Below, in pieces: positions 57,813-64,000 of a stretch of DNA of 64,000 bases. The position numbers were made by a program, and so were the translations under genes. Source of the stretch: Alphaproteobacteria bacterium (GTDB lineage Bacteria > Pseudomonadota > Alphaproteobacteria > Sphingomonadales > Emcibacteraceae); contig NVTE01000009.1 of the NCBI GenBank assembly GCA_002401455.1, forward strand, positions 17,687 to 81,686, read 5' to 3'. How positions within the stretch are numbered: the first letter of the stretch is position 1; every line of letters begins with the position of its first letter. The notes below the pieces were generated by a model. The model made no database searches, had not been told where the DNA came from, and worked only from the letters and a program-made list of their open reading frames with translations.

Positions 57813-57853
57813 TTTTAAATCCTCGTCAGTTTCTAGTCCCAAATGTACGTAAA

Positions 57854-58240
57854 TTATACTCTGCGACGTTTCGGTGGGCGACAACCATTATGGGGAATCG
57901 GTGTCACGTCACGAATCGTTGTAATGGTAAATCCAATCGCCTGCAGGGCACGAAGGGCTGATTCACGGCCTGAACCGGGTCCCTTAACGAGCACTTCAAG
58001 TGTCTTCATGCCATGTTCCTGAGCTTTTTTACCGGCATCTTCTGCGGCCATCTGGGCTGCATAAGGTGTGGATTTCCGGGATCCTTTAAAGCCCATAACA
58101 CCCGCAGTTGACCAGGCAATAGTATTGCCCTGTACATCCGCAATAGTGATGATGGTATTATTGAATGTAGAATTCACATGGGCAACGCCATTAGTGATAT
58201 TCTTGCGCTCTCTGCGCTTCACTCTTTTTTCTTCAGCCAT
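57854..58240 (-). CDS. rpsK: 30S ribosomal protein S11
   Basis: 128-residue platform protein. Family core [50 protein letters not shown] and the strongly conserved end [26 protein letters not shown]. Between rpsM (12 bp) and rpoA in the alpha operon. Confidence 0.98.
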   Translation of the reverse strand: MAEEKRVKRRERKNITNGVAHVNSTFNNTIITIADVQGNTIAWSTAGVMGFKGSRKSTPYAAQMAAEDAGKKAQEHGMKTLEVLVKGPGSGRESALRALQAIGFTITTIRDVTPIPHNGCRPPKRRRV

Positions 58241-58251
58241 TTGTCGGTACC

Positions 58252-58620
58252 TTATTTCTTCTTACCAGCGATAGCAACCGCTTTACCCTTACGGGTACGT
58301 GCGTTTGTGCTTGTCCGTTGTCCACGAACAGGCAGTTTCTTACGATGACGCAAACCGCGATAGGACCCAAGATCCATAAGGCGTTTGATATTCATCGCAG
58401 TGTCCCGACGAAGGTCACCTTCCACCATACAATCACTATCGATTGTTTCGCGGATGCCGATGATTTGAGCATCACTAAGTTGATTGACCCGCAATTCAGA
58501 TGCAAGTCCAACTTTTTCACAAATTAGTTTCGATATTGCTGGACCAATCCCATGGATATAAGTCAAAGCAATTACCACCCGTTTACCGGTGGGTATATTC
58601 ACGCCAGATATACGCGCCAC
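58252..58620 (-). CDS. rpsM: 30S ribosomal protein S13
   Basis: 122-residue head protein. Conserved [32 protein letters not shown] and the basic C-terminal end [25 protein letters not shown]. The ORF-track ATG is nine codons upstream; GTG 58620 gives the universal S13 N-terminus and has GGGAGAAAC before it, so it is chosen. A 129-bp spacer separates it from adk. Confidence 0.96.
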   Translation of the reverse strand: MARISGVNIPTGKRVVIALTYIHGIGPAISKLICEKVGLASELRVNQLSDAQIIGIRETIDSDCMVEGDLRRDTAMNIKRLMDLGSYRGLRHRKKLPVRGQRTSTNARTRKGKAVAIAGKKK

Positions 58621-58749
58621 GATCGTTTCTCCCGATCTAAAAATCATAAAACTGCAACCTCCACAGAGATTCTGTGAAGTTGCGCGATTATATGTATTAA
58701 GAAGCCCCAGTCAACCTTAGAGACAAAACTTTTAACAAGTTTTTATCAA

Positions 58750-59406
58750 TCAGGCAGACAGCTTGCTCAATACATCATTTATCTGAACGGTGACATCATC
58801 GATATCAGCCATTCCATCAATAGTTCTCAGCACCCCCTGGGCCTTATAAAAAGGCAGCAAAGGTGCTGTTTGTGTGTGATAAGTGGCCAATCTGGAGATA
58901 ACCGTTTCGCGATTATCATCAGAGCGGCGCGTGAAATTCGCAGAACCACAGCCGTCACACACGTCAGCTACTTGTGGTTTGAGGTAGGTATCATGATAAC
59001 CTTTATTACACTGGGCACAGGTATAGCGCCCGGCAATGCGGTCAACAAGAGATTCGTCATCAACCTTCATCTCGACAACAATGTCGACAGTAAGGTTTTT
59101 ATCATTCAGCAGTTTGTTCAGCGTTTCCGCCTGGGCTACTGTCCGCGGGAACCCGTCCAGAAGAAAACCGCTTTTGCAATCATCTTCTTCGATTCGGTCC
59201 GCGATAATGCCGATCACAATTTCGTCGGTGACCAGCTTGCCCGCTGCCATAAATTCTTTGGCTTTCAGTCCGACTTCCGTTCCGGCAGAAACCGCAGCCC
59301 TCAGCATATCCCCAGTAGATAATTGGACCAGACCATGAGTTTGCATGATCCGACTCGCCTGTGTTCCTTTACCGGCACCTGGAGGGCCAAGCAATACAAT
59401 AATCAT
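58750..59406 (-). CDS. adk: Adenylate kinase
   Basis: 218-residue long-form enzyme equilibrating ATP + AMP with 2 ADP. P-loop IIVLLGPPGAGKGTQASRIM, AMP-site LVQLSTGDMLRAAV and GFLLDGFPRTVAQAE. The LID domain carries a four-cysteine zinc site, YTCAQCNKGYHD and VCDGCGSANFTRR, which many proteobacterial enzymes lack. Start overlaps the secY stop by four bases. Confidence 0.97.
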   Translation of the reverse strand: MIIVLLGPPGAGKGTQASRIMQTHGLVQLSTGDMLRAAVSAGTEVGLKAKEFMAAGKLVTDEIVIGIIADRIEEDDCKSGFLLDGFPRTVAQAETLNKLLNDKNLTVDIVVEMKVDDESLVDRIAGRYTCAQCNKGYHDTYLKPQVADVCDGCGSANFTRRSDDNRETVISRLATYHTQTAPLLPFYKAQGVLRTIDGMADIDDVTVQINDVLSKLSA

Positions 59407-60746
59407 TTACGGCGTCTCCCCTTGCCTCTGATCTTGGACTTCTTCAGAAGACCTTCATACTGGTGCGCCATCAGGTGACTGTGGATCTGGGCCACAGTAT
59501 CCATGGTGACACTGACCACGATCAGCAGCGAGGTGCCGCCAAAATAAAACGGAATGGCATATTTCGCCCGGAGGACTTCCGGCAGCAGACATACGAGGGT
59601 CAGATACAGGGCCCCGACAGTCGTCAGGCGGGTCAGGACGAAATCAAGATAGTTGGCGGTATTCTTGCCCGGACGGATGCCGGGAATGAAGCCACCATAT
59701 TTCTTCAGGTTATCAGCGGTCTCTTCAGGGTTAAACTGAATGGCTGTATAGAAGAAACAGAAAAAGATAATACCGGCCGCATAGAACGCCATATACAGCG
59801 GTTGGCCAGGGCCAAGCAGGGTGGTGACGGTTGTCATCCACTCCGGGCCACCTTCTGCGGCAAAGCCTGCAATGGTCATGGGCATCAATAGCAGAGATGA
59901 AGCAAAAATCGGCGGGATAACACCGGCAGTGTTCAGTTTGAGCGGCATATGTGACTGCTCACCCTGGGACTGACCGGTCGCAGTCTGGCGTTTTGGATAC
60001 TGGATCAGCAACCGGCGCTGGGCCCGTTCCATAAAGACGATAAAGGCGATCACGGCAATAACCATGACGATCAGGGCAACGATTACCAGGGGACCACCAA
60101 GTTGTCCTTTGGAGCTGAGCTCGAGTGTTCCGACGATGGCGGAAGGCAGCTGAGCCACGATACCGGCGAAGATGATCAGGGAAATTCCGTTACCAACGCC
60201 GCGTGCGGTAATCTGTTCACCCATCCACATCAGCAGCAAAGTGCCCCCAAGCAGGGTAATCACGGTTGTTGCAATGAAGAACATGCCGCCCCCCTCAAGG
60301 GCAATGCCGCCTGATTGCAGGCTGGAGGCAATGGCGTAACCCTGAACAATGGTCAGGACAACGGTGCCGTAGCGGGTGTATTGATTGATTTTCTGACGAC
60401 CGGCCTCACCTTCTTTTTTCAACTGACCGATGGTCGGTGAGATGGACGTCATCAACTGCATGATAATCGATGCAGAGATATAAGGCATGATGCCAAGAGC
60501 AAAAACACTCATCCGCTGAATGGCACCGCCATTAAACAAATCGATCATGCCCAAAATACCCTGCTGGTTCTGCTCAAACATGCGAGCCAGTTCAACGGGG
60601 TTGATTCCCGGAAGGGGCACATATGTCCCCAACCGGTAAGCAACTAAGGCAAACAGGGTAAACCAGATGCGCTTTTTCAGTTCTGTCGCCTTGGAAAAGG
60701 CACTGAAATTCAGATTTGCTGCAAGTTGTTCAGCTGCTGATGCCAT
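59403..60746 (-). CDS. secY: Protein translocase subunit SecY
   Basis: 447-residue ten-helix channel of the Sec translocon. Starts LAANLNFSAFSKATELKKRIWFTLFALVAYRLGTYVPLPGI; contains the plug/TM2 region QRMSVFALGIMPYISASIIMQLM and the cytoplasmic loop VFMERAQRRLLIQYPKRQTATGQSQG. Conserved position between rplO and adk, overlapping adk. Confidence 0.98.
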   Translation of the reverse strand: MASAAEQLAANLNFSAFSKATELKKRIWFTLFALVAYRLGTYVPLPGINPVELARMFEQNQQGILGMIDLFNGGAIQRMSVFALGIMPYISASIIMQLMTSISPTIGQLKKEGEAGRQKINQYTRYGTVVLTIVQGYAIASSLQSGGIALEGGGMFFIATTVITLLGGTLLLMWMGEQITARGVGNGISLIIFAGIVAQLPSAIVGTLELSSKGQLGGPLVIVALIVMVIAVIAFIVFMERAQRRLLIQYPKRQTATGQSQGEQSHMPLKLNTAGVIPPIFASSLLLMPMTIAGFAAEGGPEWMTTVTTLLGPGQPLYMAFYAAGIIFFCFFYTAIQFNPEETADNLKKYGGFIPGIRPGKNTANYLDFVLTRLTTVGALYLTLVCLLPEVLRAKYAIPFYFGGTSLLIVVSVTMDTVAQIHSHLMAHQYEGLLKKSKIRGKGRRRK

Positions 60747-60773
60747 CTAATTTTATCCCTGTGTACTTTATAA

Positions 60774-61259
60774 TTATTCAGAAGCTTCCGCAGGAGCAGC
60801 TTTAGTGATCACTGTCACCGTGCCGCCTGCTTTTTCAACAGCCGCGATGGCTGATGCAGAAGCACCTGATACTTCGAGCGTTACTTTAGCTTTCAATTCA
60901 CCGGTAGCCAGCAAACGAACACCATCTTTAACACCGTTCACCAGGCCGGCTTCTTGTAGCACGTCGATGGTGATGGTTTTTTTGGCATCAATTTTCTTGG
61001 CATCGATGGCTTCCTGTAAACGACCAAGATTAACCGGAACAAAAGTTTTCCGGTTGATATTGTTAAAGCCGCGTTTAGGCAGACGTTGATACAGGGGCAT
61101 CTGACCGCCCTCAAAGCCTTTGATCGCAACACCTGAGCGGGATTTCTGGCCTTTTATGCCACGTCCGCCGGTTTTGCCTTTACCGGAACCGATACCGCGA
61201 CCAATGCGCTTACGGTTTTTAGTTGCGCCTGGATTATCGGCAATTTCATTAAGTCTCAT
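60774..61259 (-). CDS. rplO: 50S ribosomal protein L15
   Basis: 161-residue protein with the glycine/arginine-rich N-terminus [51 protein letters not shown]. The C-terminal globular half ends with [21 protein letters not shown]. Lies between rpmD and secY. Confidence 0.98.
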   Translation of the reverse strand: MRLNEIADNPGATKNRKRIGRGIGSGKGKTGGRGIKGQKSRSGVAIKGFEGGQMPLYQRLPKRGFNNINRKTFVPVNLGRLQEAIDAKKIDAKKTITIDVLQEAGLVNGVKDGVRLLATGELKAKVTLEVSGASASAIAAVEKAGGTVTVITKAAPAEASE

Positions 61260-61310
61260 GGTTCTAAACCTTATAACCTTTTCCCTATGATTACATCATA
61301 TAGGGAGGGA

Positions 61311-61499
61311 TTAAACTTCTTCAACCTTCACCATGTGGCGAACCTTACGGATCATGCCACGAACAGCCGGGGTATCTTCCAGCTCACGGGTACGGTGCAT
61401 TTTATTAAGACCAAGGCCAACAAGTGTTGCCCGCTGATCCTTCGGACGGCGAATCGGGCTACCGATCTGCGTTACCTTCAATGTTTTCTTCTCAGCCAT
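61311..61499 (-). CDS. rpmD: 50S ribosomal protein L30
   Basis: 62-residue protein, [55 protein letters not shown], the complete L30 pattern. The ORF track begins 24 codons upstream inside rpsE; ATG 61499 (MAEKKTLKV) is the right start. Four bases separate it from rpsE. Confidence 0.97.
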   Translation of the reverse strand: MAEKKTLKVTQIGSPIRRPKDQRATLVGLGLNKMHRTRELEDTPAVRGMIRKVRHMVKVEEV

Positions 61500-61503
61500 T
61501 AGC

Positions 61504-62088
61504 TTACTCCGTAACTTCCTGCACAGTTTCTGGGGCAGCTTCCACTGGAGCTGCAGCTTCACGATCGCCACGACGGCTCACGATTTCACTGACTTTCTTG
61601 CTCCGTCTGGCGGCAACCATACGCGGTGAGGATTGTTTTTTCAGGGCATCAAAGGTGCCGCGAACCATGTTGTAAGGGTTTGAAGACCCCAATGACTTGG
61701 TCACAACGTCCTGAACACCCAGGGCTTCGAACACGGCGCGCATTGGGCCACCGGCAATGATGCCTGTACCCGCATTTGCCGAGCGGATAACAACTTTACC
61801 CGCACCGTGACGACCTTCGATGTCGTGATGCAATGTTCTACCTTCACGCAGAGGAATGCGAATCATGCTTTTCTTCGCTTCTTCTGTCGCTTTGCGGATC
61901 GCTTCTGGAACTTCGCGGGCCTTACCCTTACCGAAGCCTACCTGACCTTTGCCGTCACCAACGACGACCAGGGCGGCAAAACCGAAACGACGACCACCTT
62001 TGACCACTTTGGCCACGCGATTAATGTGAACCAATTTTTCAATCAGATCACTTTCCTGCTGACGGTTATCTTTTTCAAAACGCGCCAT
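61504..62088 (-). CDS. rpsE: 30S ribosomal protein S5
   Basis: 194-residue decoding-site protein. Core [58 protein letters not shown] and [31 protein letters not shown]. The Ala/Glu-rich C-terminal extension (about 25 residues) is longer than in E. coli. Confidence 0.98.
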   Translation of the reverse strand: MARFEKDNRQQESDLIEKLVHINRVAKVVKGGRRFGFAALVVVGDGKGQVGFGKGKAREVPEAIRKATEEAKKSMIRIPLREGRTLHHDIEGRHGAGKVVIRSANAGTGIIAGGPMRAVFEALGVQDVVTKSLGSSNPYNMVRGTFDALKKQSSPRMVAARRSKKVSEIVSRRGDREAAAPVEAAPETVQEVTE

Positions 62089-62111
62089 ATTGTCTTCCCT
62101 TCATAAACCTA

Positions 62112-62474
62112 CTAGAAATTCAGACCAGCTTTACGCGCGGCATCGGCCAGAGCTTTGACCCGGCCGTGGAAAAGAAATCCACCCCGATCAAAAACAACTG
62201 TGTCAACACCGGCGCTTTTGGCGCGGTCTGCAATTAATTTTCCAACTGCTACTGCTGCCTCAGAATTGCTGCCAATTTTGAGGTCTTTACGCAGATCAGC
62301 GTCCAATGTGGATGCTGCAGCTACTGTAACACCCTGGGCATCATCAATAACCTGAGCATAGATATGCTGGTTAGTACGATGTACAGAGAGGCGGGGCCGT
62401 CCTGCTGCCACTTTGCGGATACTAGTCCGAACCCGTTGGCGACGACGTTTAAATAATTTAAGTCTGCTAAGCAT
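62112..62474 (-). CDS. rplR: 50S ribosomal protein L18
   Basis: 120-residue 5S-rRNA-binding protein. [47 protein letters not shown] and the ending [25 protein letters not shown] are diagnostic. Between rplF and rpsE. Confidence 0.98.
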   Translation of the reverse strand: MLSRLKLFKRRRQRVRTSIRKVAAGRPRLSVHRTNQHIYAQVIDDAQGVTVAAASTLDADLRKDLKIGSNSEAAVAVGKLIADRAKSAGVDTVVFDRGGFLFHGRVKALADAARKAGLNF

Positions 62475-62486
62475 AACGAGTACCTA

Positions 62487-63020
62487 TTATTTCTTCTTAC
62501 CTTCTTTGCGGAAGATATATTCATCAGCGTATTTAACACCCTTGCCTTTATAAGGCTCTGGTTTACGCCATTCACGAATTTCAGCAGCTACCTGACCGAC
62601 TTTTTGTTTGTCGATACCAGAGATGATGATGGTTGTCTGATCCGGGCATTTAACATCAATGCCTTCAGGTATCTGGAACATAACATCATGACTGAAGCCA
62701 AGCTGAAGCTTGATTTGTTTGCCCTGAAGGGCCGCACGATAACCAACACCTACCAGAAGCAGGGTCTTGGTATATCCATTGGTCACACCCTCAATCAGGT
62801 TAGACGCCAACGTGCGCTGCATACCCCACATGGAGCGGGCCCGCTTTGTTTCGCCAACCGGCCGGACAGTGATATTGCCGTCCTCAAGCTTCGCGTCAAC
62901 ATCATTGACGAAAGTCATGGAAAGCGCACCTTTTGGTCCTTTAACGGTAAGATCCTTACCGTTAAGGTTTGCTTCGATACCCTGGGGCACAGCAATCGGT
63001 TTATTACCAATTCTAGACAT
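62487..63020 (-). CDS. rplF: 50S ribosomal protein L6
   Basis: 177-residue protein. [34 protein letters not shown] at the N-terminus and [52 protein letters not shown] at the end are the L6 signatures. Between rpsH and rplR. Confidence 0.98.
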   Translation of the reverse strand: MSRIGNKPIAVPQGIEANLNGKDLTVKGPKGALSMTFVNDVDAKLEDGNITVRPVGETKRARSMWGMQRTLASNLIEGVTNGYTKTLLLVGVGYRAALQGKQIKLQLGFSHDVMFQIPEGIDVKCPDQTTIIISGIDKQKVGQVAAEIREWRKPEPYKGKGVKYADEYIFRKEGKKK

Positions 63021-63031
63021 AACTTATATCC

Positions 63032-63427
63032 TTAGAATACTGTACAGATGATCTCGCCACCAACATTCTGAGCGCGAGCTTCAGAATCGGAGAGAACACC
63101 TTTCGGGGTGGAAACAATAGAAATACCAAGGCCATTACGAATCCGGGGCAAGTCAGCCACGGAAGAATAAACCCGGAGACCCGGCTTAGAAATCCGCTTG
63201 ATTTCGCGGATAACCGGACTACCTTCATGATATTTCAGCTCAATACTAATCTGTGGCTTGCCACCGTTTTCATCACGGTTATACCCACGGATAAAGCCTT
63301 CACGTTCCAGAACATCAAGTACACGTTGACGCATATTGGACGCAGGCGAACTAACAGTTTCTTTATTAACACGTTGTCCGTTACGGATGCGTGTTAGCAT
63401 ATCTGCTAGAGGATCACTCATCGACAT
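63032..63427 (-). CDS. rpsH: 30S ribosomal protein S8
   Basis: 131-residue protein. [49 protein letters not shown] and the C-terminal [33 protein letters not shown] fit S8. The primary 16S rRNA binder, and in many bacteria a translational repressor of this operon. Confidence 0.98.
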   Translation of the reverse strand: MSMSDPLADMLTRIRNGQRVNKETVSSPASNMRQRVLDVLEREGFIRGYNRDENGGKPQISIELKYHEGSPVIREIKRISKPGLRVYSSVADLPRIRNGLGISIVSTPKGVLSDSEARAQNVGGEIICTVF

Positions 63428-63440
63428 TTGTCTGTCCTCC

Positions 63441-63746
63441 TTACCAGCTCGATTTTGTCACACCGGGAAGATAGCCTGAAGAGGCCAAATCACGGAGTGC
63501 AATACGAGACATTTTAAATTTACGATAATAACTGCGCGGACGACCGGTAACCTGACAACGGTTACGAAGGCGTGTCGGCGCACTGTTCCGGGGCAGCTTG
63601 GCGAGCTTGAGACGCGCCATAAACTGTTCCTCTGGTGAGAGTTCCGGATCAACCGCTGCTTTCTTCAAAGCCGCACGTTTGTCAGCATATTGTGCCACCA
63701 GACGTTCACGCTTCATGTTCTTTTCAATAGAACTTACTTTAGCCAT
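63441..63746 (-). CDS. rpsN: 30S ribosomal protein S14
   Basis: 101-residue long (zinc-independent, C-minus) form of S14, [29 protein letters not shown] at the N-terminus and [41 protein letters not shown] at the C-terminus. Only one Cys remains of the zinc quartet, as expected for this type. Confidence 0.98.
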   Translation of the reverse strand: MAKVSSIEKNMKRERLVAQYADKRAALKKAAVDPELSPEEQFMARLKLAKLPRNSAPTRLRNRCQVTGRPRSYYRKFKMSRIALRDLASSGYLPGVTKSSW

Positions 63747-63761
63747 ATCAAACTTCCCTGC

Positions 63762-64000
63762 CTATTCTTTTTTCTGGAACGGCATCTGAAAACCGGCCAG
63801 AAGCGATCTTGCTTCGTCATCGGTTCTCGCTGATGTACAAATGATGATGTCCATTCCCCGGGTATCGTCTACGTCATCGTAGGCTATTTCAGGAAATACC
63901 AACTGTTCTTTCAAGCCCAAGGCATAGTTGCCCCGACCGTCAAAACTGGTTGGCTTAACACCGCGAAAGTCGCGAACACGGGGCAAAGCGATCTGAATCA
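63762..64000 (-). CDS. rplE: 50S ribosomal protein L5, 5' truncated by window edge
   Basis: C-terminal part of L5. The frame is open through the window end ([38 protein letters not shown], then [25 protein letters not shown]). The TTG at 63986 listed in the ORF track is internal. Position directly ahead of rpsN is the standard spc-operon order. Confidence 0.96.
   Translation of the reverse strand, partial: IQIALPRVRDFRGVKPTSFDGRGNYALGLKEQLVFPEIAYDDVDDTRGMDIIICTSARTDDEARSLLAGFQMPFQKKE

Overview
The window reads as chromosomal DNA of an alphaproteobacterium. The evidence is the DUF502-recG-sdhE-mfd block, cckA beside a flagellar export/rod operon, a eukaryote-like NADP isocitrate dehydrogenase, and the rpmD-rplO-secY-adk-rpsM-rpsK-rpoA-rplQ order. 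GC looks moderate (mid 50s by eye). The order could be near Emcibacterales/Kordiimonadales, but nothing in the sequence proves that.

Layout. (1) 0-8.9 kb: a bacterial ceramide/sphingolipid locus. It holds a fatty-acyl AMP ligase (5' end cut by the window), a CerR-like reductase, an acyl carrier protein, serine palmitoyltransferase, a convergent DAGK/LCB5-type lipid kinase (candidate ceramide kinase), an LptF/LptG-type permease pair and a GNAT protein resembling bacterial ceramide synthase. (2) 8.9-15.6 kb: DUF502 protein, recG, sdhE, mfd. (3) 15.7-17.3 kb: an orphan FlgC-like rod protein, a receiver protein whose only plausible start is a non-canonical ATT, and an HPt-like protein whose phospho-acceptor His position is Tyr. 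(4) 17.5-24.9 kb: an accessory island. It carries an uncharacterised 226-aa protein, a soluble orphan VirD4/TraG-type ATPase whose C-terminus repeats the domain of that 226-aa protein, and a convergent 1322-aa STAND-type NTPase with a long TPR array. It ends in a permease pseudogene abutting tRNA-His. (5) 25-36 kb: glnB-glnA behind a sigma-54 promoter, a TetR regulator, the phosphatidylethanolamine genes psd-pssA with an ABC exporter, a LysM protein, a LOG-family protein, icd. (6) 36-41 kb: voltage-gated K+ channel, alaS, recA. (7) 41-49 kb: cckA and flhB-fliR-fliQ-fliE-flgC-flgB, with divergent flhB-C-domain gene, fliO and fliP. (8) 49-55 kb: three signalling genes (large hybrid kinase, REC-HD-GYP, REC-kinase), two of which share a duplicated receiver. 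(9) 55-64 kb: fba, then the spc/alpha ribosomal operons from rplQ back to a cut rplE.

The two parts most worth following up are the island, which looks like a candidate defence or DNA-transfer-related system of unfamiliar composition, and the sphingolipid locus, where the co-located Lpt-type permease pair suggests a dedicated lipid export step. No CRISPR array, IS element, integrase or relaxase was seen.
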